Position numbers and translations under genes: made by a program. From CBDCFL01 sp965216135 (GTDB lineage: Bacteria > Pseudomonadota > Alphaproteobacteria > Rhodobacterales > Rhodobacteraceae), in the NCBI GenBank assembly GCA_965216135.1, contig CBDCFL010000020.1:186001-250000 (forward strand): DNA of 64,000 bases, given 5' to 3'. This document shows positions 1 through 9,274 of this stretch, one piece after another. How positions within the stretch are numbered: the first letter of the stretch is position 1; the number at the start of each line of letters is the position of its first letter. Below the pieces are notes generated by a model, which ran no database searches, was not told the DNA's origin, and saw only the letters and a program-made list of their open reading frames with translations.

Positions 1-128
1 AAACCGAAAAAGGTCTGCGGCAAGGCCCGCAGGACCACATCACGCATACCGTCCGGAAATTTCCGCTCCACCCGCAACAGCGCGCCAAGCGGCACCAGGA
101 AATCCAAAATCCACGCAACAATTGACAT
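1..128 (-). CDS. hypothetical protein, N-terminal part only
   Basis: The minus strand reads from an ATG at 128 to the window edge, giving about 42 residues beginning MSIVAWILDFLVPLGALLR. The first 19 residues are hydrophobic enough for a membrane helix, followed by a charged stretch (RVERKFPDG). The rest lies outside the window, so no family can be named. It starts 21 bp after the stop of the zinc-ribbon gene on the same strand, so the two are probably co-transcribed. Confidence 0.45.
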   Translation of the reverse strand, partial: MSIVAWILDFLVPLGALLRVERKFPDGMRDVVLRALPQTFFG

Positions 129-149
129 GCCCAAGCTCCGAGGCCTGAT

Positions 150-476
150 TCAGTCGAAATCAAATAGGTCGCCCAAAAACGACTTCCGGCTTTTGGACTT
201 GGAATACCGCCTTGCCTGCGATTTACCAGGCTTGGAATAAGGCCCGCGCCATTCCTGAACATTTTCATTGCGATAGGGCTCGCGGTATTCGCGGATCGGC
301 GGCGCGCCAGCTTCAGGCATGGGCTCTTGCTGCATCAGGGGCGGCACCGCCTGGTCGATGATCTTGTCCAATTCGCCCCGGTCGAGCCAGACACCCCGGC
401 ATGTCGGGCAATAATCAATCTCAACGCCGTGGCGCTGAACCGTTATCAATTCGGTCTGATCGGTGGGGCATTTCAT
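150..476 (-). CDS. zinc-ribbon (TFIIB-type) domain protein
   Basis: A small, probably cytosolic, zinc-binding protein of unknown role. The N-terminus has two Cys knuckles: MKCP at residue 1 and CPTCRGVWLDRGELDKII about 25 residues later. The CPxCxGVWLDxGEL pattern is the signature of the zf-TFIIB / COG3809 family. The tail is rich in Arg, Lys and Ser and ends FLGDLFDFD, typical for the family. I chose the Met of MKCP rather than an in-frame Met six codons upstream because family members start just before the first Cys pair. The gene looks intact. Confidence 0.8.
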   Translation of the reverse strand: MKCPTDQTELITVQRHGVEIDYCPTCRGVWLDRGELDKIIDQAVPPLMQQEPMPEAGAPPIREYREPYRNENVQEWRGPYSKPGKSQARRYSKSKSRKSFLGDLFDFD

Positions 477-569
477 GTGCGCGTTTTCCTGCATCCAATC
501 CTGACTGGTTTACATATGGGCGGCACCAAGTGTGCAGGCAAGGCTAGCAGGCCGGTCGGCGGAACGAAC

Positions 570-1229
570 TTATGCGGACTTGCTCAGCGTGCTTTTCGCG
601 CCAAGACGGGCGCGGATCTCGCCTGTCAGCGCTGCAATCTCGCCCGCCGCAAGCTTGTGGCGCGCGGCATCCATCACGCTGCCGCCGTCGCCCATGGTTT
701 CGGCATAGGCGATGCGGTTTCCCAGCCGCTGGGCCGCAATTTCCGCCCCGAACTCGGCTGCAGAGGCCGCGACCTCACCGCCCAAATTCGTGCCAGCGCG
801 AAACCGGTTCAAGACCACCAGCGCATCGGCTTTTTCGCGAGCGATCAGGTCGAGCAGCCCCTCGGTCGCCCAGATATCCAACTGGCTGACTGGCACCGGC
901 ACGAGCACCAGATCGGCGGCCCTGAGTGCGGGGCGCAGATCGCTGTCGGCTTTTGGCGGTGTGTCGACGATCACGTAATCAAATGACGCAGAAAGCTTGC
1001 CGATCTCATATCCGACGCCCCAGGCCGATGCGGTGGCCAGCTCGATCCCCGCACCCGCACCGCGCTCAAACCGGGCCAGATACCAGCGCCCAAGCGAGCC
1101 CTGCGGATCGGTGTCGATCAACGCCACCCGCGCCCCAGCATTGGCCAGCGCAACGCATATATTGGCGGCAATCGTTGTTTTGCCCGCCCCACCCTTTTGC
1201 TGTGCAATGGTGATTACCTGGCCGGTCAT
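570..1229 (-). CDS. ParA-like P-loop ATPase
   Basis: ParA/MinD superfamily ATPase of about 219 residues. The deviant Walker A motif KGGAGKTT lies at about residues 11-18, a switch I-like DTDPQGS near 38-44, and a Walker B-like VIVDTPP near 80. No parB or parS lies beside it, so this is an orphan ParA rather than the chromosome-partition protein. Such orphans position cell-envelope or cytoplasmic cargo. An in-frame start 12 codons upstream exists, but MTGQVITIAQQKGG matches the usual spacing to the Walker A motif. Confidence 0.8.
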   Translation of the reverse strand: MTGQVITIAQQKGGAGKTTIAANICVALANAGARVALIDTDPQGSLGRWYLARFERGAGAGIELATASAWGVGYEIGKLSASFDYVIVDTPPKADSDLRPALRAADLVLVPVPVSQLDIWATEGLLDLIAREKADALVVLNRFRAGTNLGGEVAASAAEFGAEIAAQRLGNRIAYAETMGDGGSVMDAARHKLAAGEIAALTGEIRARLGAKSTLSKSA

Positions 1230-1312
1230 CCGCCTGTCCAATTTTTCGTTGCTGCACTGCAGCATAAAGCGATTCGCGCGCGACTACACCCGGCAAATCG
1301 TTATGGGTGCCG

Positions 1313-1633
1313 CTATTCAAAAACGGCTGCAACCTCATACATCACCGGCTCAAAACTTTTCGCCAGCGCGCTCAGTCGGCGGTTGCGATCGCGCATTTCT
1401 GGGCTGCGCAGCATGGCCTGAAAATCCTCTCGCCGGGTCCATTGCGAATAAGAGGCGATGCGCGTGTGTGCATCATTGGTGTGGATCGACACCGAGATAA
1501 AGCCGGGCTGGGTGCAGATGAACTGGCCATAAGCATTGGTCAATTCCTCCAGCAAATCCTGGGCCGTGTCTGGGTTCACTTCAAAGGTGGTAATAACCGT
1601 CTGAAAATCGGCGGTGTCGGAAATTGTCGGCAT
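1313..1633 (-). CDS. antibiotic biosynthesis monooxygenase (ABM) family protein
   Basis: This 106-residue protein has the ferredoxin-like ABM pattern: a beta strand TVITTFEVNPD, a helix with LLEELTNAY, then GFISVSIHTNDAHTRIASYSQW and a second helix DFQAMLRSPEM. ABM proteins are small dimeric oxygenases or heme-degrading proteins, and the substrate cannot be told from sequence. The gene is intact, ends in TAG and stands alone. Confidence 0.75.
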   Translation of the reverse strand: MPTISDTADFQTVITTFEVNPDTAQDLLEELTNAYGQFICTQPGFISVSIHTNDAHTRIASYSQWTRREDFQAMLRSPEMRDRNRRLSALAKSFEPVMYEVAAVFE

Positions 1634-1720
1634 CGGCGGTCCTCCCTCGTCTGAAATCTAACGCGATATCCGCTTGTGCGCCATGTTCTATTCGCCCGCA
1701 AATGCCCCGTTATGCAAGAT

Positions 1721-1750
1721 AAGGCCGGCACCCGACGGCACCGGCCCTTT
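1721..1750 (-). terminator. hairpin downstream of the beta-helix gene
   Basis: An imperfect inverted repeat (AAGG.CCGG paired with CCGGCCCTT) begins about 20 bases beyond the stop codon of the minus-strand beta-helix gene. It is a plausible intrinsic terminator, though the following minus-strand sequence is only weakly T-rich. Confidence 0.45.
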
Positions 1751-2464
1751 CATTAACGGTATCGCCCAGGATCAGAACGGATTGTCCATCCGCGTCGTCA
1801 CCAGCACTTTGCCCTTGCACGGCGTCGGCCATGTCAGCTGCACCAAATTCGCCTGCGCGCCAAAATTGACGGTCGCATAGGGTGCCCCATGCACGTCCGC
1901 CGCCGCCGCATCGGTGATCGCGTCCTCGGCCATCACAGAGGTGACATTGCGCGCCCAGCCGCCAAATGGCAGATAGGTGGACGGGTCCAGCACCCAGTTG
2001 GTCGCATCGGCACCCTGGACAAATTCCAGCGTTACCGGATTGATCGTCAGCTCATCGACGCCGTTAAACGTGTTGCCCTCAAAGGTGACGTTGCGCATCC
2101 GGCCGTTGTCGAGATCGGCGATTGAATTATCGACCACGTCAGTGCGGGTGATATTGCCGTTGATCGCCTTGAATGTATTGCCGATCACACTCAGCCCCTG
2201 AACGAAATGCCCGGTCCCGTAGGGCTTGATGACGATCCAGTTCGACCAGTTCGCCGCATCCTTCATGGTGAATATGTTGCCGGTCACAGTCAGCCCGCCA
2301 AAGGAAAACTCCACCCCGAAATCGGGCGCAGCGTCGTGCTCGTTGGTCCATTCGATATAGCAATTGTCGATGTAATTGCCAGTGATCACCGATTTGACAT
2401 TCTCATAGGTGAATATCAGCCCCGCGACCCGCGGGCTGGCGGCAACATCGTCGCCCTGAAACCA

Positions 2465-3697
2465 GGGCGGGCTCAACTGATCGACGCAACACACTCGGCA
2501 AATTTCTCTGCTGGCGTTTGGTATTGCAAGGTCTTGCGAGGCCTTTCGTTCAACTGACGTGCGATCGCGCTGAGCTTTGCTTGAGAATGAACGGATAAAT
2601 CAGTTCCCCTTGGCAGATATTGCCGGAGAAGCCGGTTGGTGTTTTCGTTCGAACCGCGTTGCCACGGGGAGTGTGGGTCGCAAAAGTAGAGCCGGACGTC
2701 GATATCGGTCGCTATCGGTCAGGCGCGGGTGATCTGCCAGCTCTTTGCCGCGATCCCATGTCAGGGACTTGTAGAGTTCGCGTGGCAATCTCTGTGCCGA
2801 TTTGATTAGCCCAGAGATGACGCTTTCGGTGTCCTTGTTGGCGACTTTGACCAGCATCACATACCGCGAATGGCGTTCCACTAGGGTCGCTATATAACTG
2901 TTCTTCGACCCTCCGATCAGATCGCCTTCCCAATGCCCTGGCACCGCTCTGTCTTCCACGGACGCGGGTCTTTGACTGATCGATACGGCGTTTTTGATCT
3001 GCCCCAAACCGTTGCGCTTGAGGCTTGCATGCTTGGAGCGCCGGACAGTGCGTTTGGCGCGCAGATGCTCCAGCAACTCCTTCTTCAGTACGCCGCGCGC
3101 CTGTATATAAAGGCTTCTGTATATCGTTTCGTGCGACACTTGTTTCTGCGCTTTTTTCGGGAACGTACGCTTGAGCCAGCCCGCAATCTGCTCGGGTGAC
3201 CACTTGCGCCGAAGCTTTGCCGATACTGCTTGGGCCAAAGCTGGGTGGCAAGCCAGCTTGCATGTCTTGGGGCGCAATGCGCGATCCCATGCTGCCTGAT
3301 CAGAGGTCGTCGCGCGATAGTTAGCAGATCCGCCATTCCGTCGAACCTCGCGGCTGATGGTTGAGGGCGCGCGTCCTAATTGGTGGGCGATCACGCGAAG
3401 TGATCGTTTGATGCTAAGCCCGCGCGAAATCTCCTCGCGCTCAGAAAGGCTCAGGGCGCGGCTACCACGTCTGCGACCTGGCGGGCGGATGCCGCCTGTC
3501 GGCGAGATAACGGAAAAGACCGAGGATGATTGCCGGTCAAACACCCGCCCAATCGAACTCATCGACTCTCCGCGCTGCCAACGATCCCAAATCTCAGCCC
3601 GCTGCGTGGCCGAATAGTAAATGCGACGACGATACTTCATGCTCAACACTCCATCTCTTCCTAAAGATTAAAGTGTTGCGTCCACCCGTTGAGGCCA
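2465..3697 (-). mobile_element. IS30-family insertion sequence
   Basis: The element is about 1.23 kb. Both ends carry the inverted repeat core GACGCAACAC (2484-2493 and the complementary GTGTTGCGTC at 3673-3682), with CTCAAC further out on each side. CCA lies just outside both ends, matching the 2-3 bp target duplications of IS30. It sits within the beta-helix gene. Confidence 0.75.
2473..3649 (-). pseudogene. IS30 transposase, frameshifted
   Basis: The N-terminal helix-turn-helix region (APSTISREVRRNGG) and the DDE core (VPGHWEGDLIGG, SLTWDRGKELADH) are in one frame to about position 2716. The remaining catalytic portion lies one frame away: DIDVRLYFCDPHSPW, then the glutamate-containing GSNENTNRLLRQYLPRGTD, ending at 2473. 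An extra base in 2711-2722 causes the shift. IS30 transposases are normally single-frame and about 340-380 residues, so this copy is probably dead. Confidence 0.75.
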
Positions 3698-5469
3698 CCA
3701 GTGATTGCCGACGATCAGATGGCCGCTGCCAAAGAGCACGCCGGTATGGCCAAAGCGCTCAAACCGGTTGTCGCGAACCTTCGCGTCATTGGCGTTGACG
3801 TTGAACGCCACCGAGGTGCGCGCCGTGGCTTGCACCGATTGCTCATCCGAGACGAAATGACAGCGGTCGATCTGCAGATCCTGACAGCCAACGCCGTGGC
3901 TGGTGACCCCCCGGTCCGCCGGTTTGGTGACAAAGCAATCCTTCAGGTGAAACGTCTGCCCGGCGGGCGCCATCAGGATGCCGCTGGAATAGCCGTTGCA
4001 CTGGATTTCCACATCGCTCAGCGTGAATTTTGAAAACTTCTGATAGCCCAAGAAATCGAGCATGTATTTGAACCGCGTGAAGGTGTAGGTCTGCGTGCCC
4101 GGTGCGCCGTAAAGCTCTTGGCTTAGTGTGATGGTCTGCGCACCGGTGTTTCTGTCTGTCACATAAACCTCGCGCCCGACTCCGGTGCCGGTGATCAGCG
4201 ATCCGACCTCGACAGTGGCGACATTGACAACACCGGTCAGCTGGGTGGGATTTTACGTCGAATAGCTGGCCTGCGAGGTCGCCGATGTCGGCGTCCAGTT
4301 GGCGCTTGTTGTCGCATTGAACTGGCCGTTGCGGATGACCCGGCGCACCTCGAACGTGGTTTTCGACCCCTCTGCGGCAAACATGTCAATCGGGCCATCG
4401 ACCTCAACACGCCGCCCGCCCGTATCGAGCGATTCGTGATCGGTGAAGTTCAGCAGCGCCTGATAGGCTTTCTTGAAGCCCAGAACCTCGTCACCAAAGG
4501 CATCGATGTAGGTCGGCAGATCATAAGAGCCGCGCAACACCAGGCGCTGATCATCGGGCATGGAAACTGTGCCCTCAAACCGGATTGGGTTCAACAGCGA
4601 AACATGACGGCCCAGGTAATACGTGCCCTCTGGCACCAATATCTGTCGGCTTGCAGCAGCGGTATCAGCCGCCTCAAAGGCATCCGCGTCATCGGCCACG
4701 CCATCCCCGATCGCGCCGTAATCGCGCACATCGACCCAATCCATCAGGTCGCGGTAATAGGCTTGGGTGATGTCCTCGATGATGATGTCGTCGATGCGCA
4801 CAACGCCGCCGGTCGCCCCGGTCAGGTCCAGCCCGAAATGGCCGTAAACCGGAACCATGCCCCAGACCAAATCGTTGCCGCCACGATTACCAGCGCCGAC
4901 AATCGCACTAATTTCAACAACATCGCCATAAGCGGTCAGCGTCATCGAAGGTCCAACCTCGATCAGCCCGGTGACATGCGTGTTCGATCCGTCCCCCGCC
5001 CAGGCGGCAATACGCACCGAGGGCAGGTTACCGCTGATCGCCATGACCTTGGCGCGGATGCGCAGATAGCAGCCCGGCAACAGGGTCGTCTGGCCCATAT
5101 AGCGCAGCTTTTGCGTCGCGTTGGCCTTGATCAGTTCAAGGCAACCGCCAAAATCCTGATCCGCAGGCACCAGGGTGGCATTGGGATCGCCGTCATAGGT
5201 TGCCGAGCCGGGTATGCCGTCTTCGCTCGACCAGACCGTCAAGCCGTCTGCGAATTCTGGCGGCATGAATACCATGCCGTCGGTAATCGCCTTGTTCATG
5301 GGAAAGCCCTTTCAGTATCCATCGCCTGCCTGACGCCGGGGGTCTCATCCACAGGCAGAGCGCTCAATTATCGATGTTTTTGAAAAAGGGCCTCAACCGC
5401 CCAAATCGCGGCGAGAAACCTAGAAAAGGGCGGTTAAAGGCGGCCTAACCCATCGTTCGTAAGGACATG

Positions 5470-5874
5470 TCAGACCTGCGCATCGCCATCATTGACCAGG
5501 GCGACGCCGTTAATCTGCCAACCTTTTTCGGTCTGGATCATCTGATAATCCAGCAGATGCACTTGCCCCGCCCCATCGCGGATCATCACCCTTTGGATCA
5601 GACGCCCGGCCTCGTCGCGCAGGTCAAGAAACCGCACATCCGCAGGCCGCCAGACCATCGGGAAGCCCTGGCGGACCATCTGCCCAAAGCGTTCGGAGGT
5701 GCCGAATATCTGCTTGATGGTCGGGCTGGCGAATTCAAAAGCGGCGGCAAAATCGTCGGCCAGAAACGCAGTGATCTGGCCCGAAATGGTGCTTTGAATG
5801 GCCTCCGCTGGCTCGTCCGCCATGGCCGCGCTGGTGGCGATCCAGATCAAAGCTGCGGTAAGAATTGCGCGCAT
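5470..5874 (-). CDS. DUF4864 exported protein
   Basis: A 134-residue protein with a signal peptide (MRAILTAALIWIATSAAMA, cleavage probably after AMA), followed by the DUF4864 pattern: AIQSTISGQITAFLADDF, then FASPTIKQIF, FGQMVRQGFPMVWRP and a C-terminal VHLLDYQMIQTEKGWQINGV. It should be periplasmic with an NTF2/SnoaL-like fold of unknown role, and the family is common in Rhodobacterales. An in-frame start 17 codons upstream would bury the signal peptide, so the internal ATG was chosen. Confidence 0.8.
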   Translation of the reverse strand: MRAILTAALIWIATSAAMADEPAEAIQSTISGQITAFLADDFAAAFEFASPTIKQIFGTSERFGQMVRQGFPMVWRPADVRFLDLRDEAGRLIQRVMIRDGAGQVHLLDYQMIQTEKGWQINGVALVNDGDAQV

Positions 5875-6013
5875 CGGGGCCCCTCCCTTGGGGCAACAAA
5901 TTAGCGCGCATTGGCCCCGGGTCAAATCGCACGCGCGGATGGCGCAGCCGCGCGAAAATTAGGGGCCGCTGACTAACCTGTTATTTGAACAAGTTTTTCG
6001 GTAATCATTTGCC

Positions 6014-6700
6014 ATGGCCGACGATCACACCGAACCACTAGCATCCTCAGCAGGCATCGACCCCGCCGTGCTGGGCGCCCTGGCGCATCTGTACCGCGGC
6101 GAGGTTTCGCGCAGCACCCATTGGCGCACGCGGCTCGACAACACCACCAATTGGGCGGTTCTGACCACCGGCATCGCGCTGTCCGCAACCTTCAGCGACA
6201 CCAATGCCTCCCCCCTGCCGCTAGTTCTGGTTGGCTTTCTGGTGACGTTTTTCCTGGTGTTCGAAGCGCGCCGCTACCGCTATTACAACACCTTCCGCGC
6301 CCGCGCCCGGCTGTTGGAAATCGATTTCTATGTGCCGATGCTCCGCGGTCAATCTGTTGACCTGGGCGGCAAGTGGGCGACGATGTTGTCAGATGATTAT
6401 TCCAAACCGCACTATCACATCAGCTTTTCGCGCGCGCTCGGCCGTCGCTTGCGCAACAATTATTCATGGATATTGTAGATCCAGGCAATCGCCTATTACG
6501 GCAAACTGGCCATCCACCCCACCGCAATCGTCGGCTTCGACGATCTGGCGCTTCGCGCCGCGATCGGCCCGATTTCGGGGGAACTGGTCATCCTGGCCGG
6601 GGTGGTGTTCCACGGCGGCTGGCTGACCTTCGCGCTGGTTACAATGCGCAAGGATAGGCAGTATCGCGCCAAGGGTCATTCGAAAATGGAAGTCACATAA
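6014..6700 (+). pseudogene. DUF2270 membrane protein with an internal amber codon
   Basis: The reading frame encodes a DUF2270-type protein: a soluble N-terminus (ALAHLYRGEVSRSTHWRTRLD), two hydrophobic helices (TNWAVLTTGIALSATF and LVLVGFLVTFFLVFEARR), RYRYYNTFRARARLLEIDFY, and after the stop another conserved part (QAIAYYGKLAIHP, then GELVILAGVVFHGGWL). A TAG at 6476-6478 interrupts the frame after NYSWIL, and the same frame continues to TAA at 6700. The family is full length only if the TAG is read through. This is either a recent nonsense mutation or a consensus error, since translation on both sides is well preserved. Confidence 0.75.
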
Positions 6701-6709
6701 ACCGCCCGG

Positions 6710-7048
6710 CTATTTCCGCTTGGTTGGTTTGGGCTTCAGGCCGAGTACGTGTTCGACAGCCTCGGCAAAGAGCGCCTTAAGCGCCACGGCATCGCCCAGC
6801 AGCTTGTAAGAAACCGCAACATATCCGCGCATCACCGCGCCATATTGAATGACATCGCCCTGCCCGTGTTCGCCATTGAACTCTTTTTTTCGAGCCTCCG
6901 ACAACCGGATGCACAGCACCCCGTCGCCAGCGACAAACGAAAACATATTGCCGTTCAGCGCCGTGTAGCGGGTTTTCTTGCCTTTGACTTTGATGTCTTC
7001 AAACCCGGCCACCAGGTTTTCGTAAATCTCAACAACCCGGTCACGCAT
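6710..7048 (-). CDS. small protein with a TfoX-N/YjbR-like fold, function unknown
   Basis: A 112-residue protein. The segment RYTALNGNMFSFVAGDGVLCIRL resembles the glycine-containing strand-turn-strand of TfoX-N-like or MmcQ/YjbR-like small domains (a pattern like GxMF.FV..G.L.LRL), and the basic tail KPKPTKRK is typical of small proteins of this sort. The assignment is by pattern only. It lies downstream of lysS on the same strand with a 44-bp gap. It overlaps nothing and appears intact. Confidence 0.5.
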   Translation of the reverse strand: MRDRVVEIYENLVAGFEDIKVKGKKTRYTALNGNMFSFVAGDGVLCIRLSEARKKEFNGEHGQGDVIQYGAVMRGYVAVSYKLLGDAVALKALFAEAVEHVLGLKPKPTKRK

Positions 7049-7077
7049 GGCGCTGCCCCCTTTGTTTCATTGTTCCA

Positions 7078-7087
7078 CAAATACTCA
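7078..7087. promoter_or_regulatory. intergenic CAAATACTC motif, copy 1
   Basis: CAAATACTC follows a T-rich stretch (TTTGTTTCATTGTTCCA) between lysS and the small downstream gene. The same word recurs at 9231 and 29289, each time after a T-rich run between genes. Confidence 0.35.
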
Positions 7088-7092
7088 ATTAA

Positions 7093-8673
7093 CTAACCCG
7101 CCAACTCCCCCGCCAGCCCCCGCTCAATCAAACCAATACTTTCCTCGACCCCGTAAAGCGCGATAAATCCGCCGAAACGCGGCCCCTGACTGGCACCAAG
7201 CAAAACCTCGTAAAGTGCTTTGAACCAATCCCTTAGCGGCTCAAGCTCATGCTCCTTGCCGACCGCGAACACCATTGTCTGCAGCTCCTCGCCGTCCAAA
7301 CTACCATCCCAGGCCTTCAAGCGATCCCGCAAATCTTCCAGCGCCGCGCGCTCACGCTCGTCGGCCAATCGAAACACCCGGCCCGGTTTCACGAAATCAT
7401 GGTAATAGCGCACCGCGAACCCTGCCGCCTGGTCCAGATGCGGATGCGTGTCCGGCGCGGCATCGGGCGCATAACGCTGGATAAACCCCCACATCCGCGC
7501 CTTGTCCTCAGCCGCTGAGACCGCCGCCAGGTTCAACAACATCGCAAACGGCACGACCATATCGGAGGCGGGCACATCGCCGGCGTGGACGTGAAACACC
7601 GGATTATTCAGCCGTGCCGCCTCGTCCTGATCCGTGTAGGCCCTTAATTGCTGGTGATACTCATCCACCGCCTTCGGGATCACGTCAAAATGCATCCGCT
7701 TGGCGGTCTTGGGCTTGAGATACATGAAATACGACAGGCTCTCGGTCGCCGCATAGGCCAGCCATTCGTCAATGCTGATGCCGTTGCCCTTGGATTTTGA
7801 AATCTTCCCCCCGACCTCATCCAGGAACAGCTCATAGGTAAACACCTCCGGCGGCCGCCCACCCAGGATCTGGCAAATCTTCGAATAGATCGCCGTATTG
7901 GGCGCGTGTTCTTTACCGTAGGGTTCAAAATCCACACCCAAAGCCGCCCAGCGCGCCCCGAAATCCGGCTTCCACTGCAGTTTCACATTACCGCCGGTGA
8001 CCGGCAGCGTCGTGGCGGTCCCGTCCTCGTCATCGAAGGTAATCGTCCCATCGCGCGCGTTGACATCCCGAACCGGCACATACAAAACCCGCCCCGTCGT
8101 CGGGCTGATCGGCAGGAATATCGAATAGCTCTGCTGGCGCTCTTCACGAAGCGATTTCAACATCACCGCCATCAGATCGCCGTAGCGTTCGCAGGCCCGG
8201 ATCAGTGTTTCGTCGAACTGGCCTGAGGCATAGAACTCCGCCGCCGAGTAAAACTCATAGTCAAACCCATATGCATCCAGAAACCGCCTGAGCATGGCGT
8301 TGTTGTGATGGCCAAAGCTCTCATGTTGACCAAACGGATCGGGAACCCGGGTTAACGGCTGCTGCAGATAGTCGGCCAACACCTCCCGATTTGGCACATT
8401 ATCCGGCACTTTTCGCAAGCCATCCACGTCATCGGAAAAGCAGATCAATTTCGTCGGAATGTCCGACATCACTTCGAACGCCCGGCGCACCATCGTGGTG
8501 CGCAAGACCTCGCCAAACGTGCCGATATGGGGCAACCCCGACGGGCCATACCCTGTCTCAAACAGCACAAAGCCTTTGTCCGGGGGCGCGTTTTCATACC
8601 GCTTCAGAACCCGGCGCGCCTCCTCAAAGGGCCAGGCCTTTGATTTCATGGCAAGATCGCGCAGATTGGGCAT
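7093..8673 (-). CDS. lysS: lysyl-tRNA synthetase, class I
   Basis: Charges tRNA-Lys with lysine in the cytosol. About 526 residues, the usual length of class I LysRS, which alphaproteobacteria use in place of the class II enzyme. Visible are the HIGH-like PHIGTF near residue 48 within ETGYGPSGLPHIGTFGEV, the domain SDDVDGLRKVPDNVP, and the KMSKS-like KISKSKGNG near 288. The C-terminal helical anticodon-binding region ends VEESIGLIERGLAGELAG. ATG at 8673 was preferred over an in-frame TTG two codons earlier. The gene is intact. Confidence 0.93.
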   Translation of the reverse strand: MPNLRDLAMKSKAWPFEEARRVLKRYENAPPDKGFVLFETGYGPSGLPHIGTFGEVLRTTMVRRAFEVMSDIPTKLICFSDDVDGLRKVPDNVPNREVLADYLQQPLTRVPDPFGQHESFGHHNNAMLRRFLDAYGFDYEFYSAAEFYASGQFDETLIRACERYGDLMAVMLKSLREERQQSYSIFLPISPTTGRVLYVPVRDVNARDGTITFDDEDGTATTLPVTGGNVKLQWKPDFGARWAALGVDFEPYGKEHAPNTAIYSKICQILGGRPPEVFTYELFLDEVGGKISKSKGNGISIDEWLAYAATESLSYFMYLKPKTAKRMHFDVIPKAVDEYHQQLRAYTDQDEAARLNNPVFHVHAGDVPASDMVVPFAMLLNLAAVSAAEDKARMWGFIQRYAPDAAPDTHPHLDQAAGFAVRYYHDFVKPGRVFRLADERERAALEDLRDRLKAWDGSLDGEELQTMVFAVGKEHELEPLRDWFKALYEVLLGASQGPRFGGFIALYGVEESIGLIERGLAGELAG

Positions 8674-8770
8674 GTCCAAGGCCTTTCTCTAATTCCGTCA
8701 CACCAGGGCGAGGTTTGGGCGTCACTCCCTATTGCCCCGGCTGGCGCGCGTCAATATTCTGTGTCGCACC

Positions 8771-9217
8771 ATGAATGCCAAAGGACGCGATAAAGTGCTC
8801 GACATTCCACACGGCTGGACCGCGCAAGATTGCCTTGTCGCGATCATGATCGCCACCTCGGCGTCGGATGAAAACATCCGCACCGCAGAACTGGTGACGA
8901 TCGAGGCGATCGTGAACCACCTGCCAGCCTTTGCCGGCTATGACGCCGACCGGATGAAGACGGTGTCCCAGACTGTGCTGGATCTGTTCGCTGTTGAAGA
9001 CGGCCTTGATGCGCTGTTCGGCCTGATCCGCGACAACCTGCCCGCCCGACTGCATGAAACCGCTTATGCACTTGCCTGCGATGTCGCCGCGGCGGACGGC
9101 AAACTTGGCGGCGCCGAACTGCGCCTGCTCGAAGAAGTGCGCTACGAGCTCAGCATTGACCGCCTCGCAGCAGCAGCCATCGAACGCGGCGCGCGCGCCC
9201 GCCACATGGTCGTGTAG
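8771..9217 (+). CDS. TerB-like tellurite-resistance-family protein
   Basis: An all-helical, cytosolic, TerB-family protein of 148 residues. The paired acidic helix motif is visible: AIMIATSASDENIRTAELVTI early and ALACDVAAADGKLGGAELRLLEEV late, matching the D-G-x-x-x-x-x-E pattern of TerB that may bind metal. Not all members confer tellurite resistance, and no other ter gene is nearby. ATG at 8771 is preferred over an upstream in-frame start. The gene is divergent from lysS and intact. Confidence 0.75.
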   Translation: MNAKGRDKVLDIPHGWTAQDCLVAIMIATSASDENIRTAELVTIEAIVNHLPAFAGYDADRMKTVSQTVLDLFAVEDGLDALFGLIRDNLPARLHETAYALACDVAAADGKLGGAELRLLEEVRYELSIDRLAAAAIERGARARHMVV

Positions 9218-9230
9218 TTTCTTTTTTTCA

Positions 9231-9252
9231 CAAATACTCCCGCCGGAGGCGG
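9231..9252. promoter_or_regulatory. intergenic CAAATACTCC motif with GC hairpin, copy 2
   Basis: A T-rich run (TTTCTTTTTTTCA) is followed by CAAATACTCC and CGCCGGAGGCG. CTCC and GGAG can pair as a short hairpin. It lies between the convergent terB-like and dacB genes and could terminate either. Confidence 0.4.
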
Positions 9253-9274
9253 CCAAAAGTCACGCCAACCGATT

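Larger units (their letters stand above)
1772..5299 (-). pseudogene. right-handed beta-helix (GH28-like) surface/exported protein, broken by a stop codon and IS30
   Basis: Three collinear pieces on the minus strand make up one gene: 4253-5299 (N-terminal domain plus the start of a pectate-lyase-like helix, with DYGAIGDGVADDADAF), about 3698-4252, and 1772 to about 2464. Glycosyl hydrolase 28 / phage tail-spike-like beta-helix proteins contain the DYGAxGDGxxDD motif and many NxF/GN turns, both visible here (ITGNYIDNC, VTGNIF, VIGNTF, FEGNTF). An in-frame TAA at 4253-4255 separates pieces one and two, and the frame continues without shift (NPTQLTGVVNVATVE). IS30 splits pieces two and three. Removing IS30 and one CCA copy restores GNHW-FQGDD in frame. 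The product would be about 760 residues. It could be a polysaccharide-binding or -degrading protein or a prophage-type tail protein. Confidence 0.75.

Noticed and set aside
5326..5400. Possible tRNA-like sequence upstream of the beta-helix gene
   Set aside because: It contains a GGCAGAGCGC-like stretch, but no cloverleaf with acceptor and T-arm pairing could be drawn.
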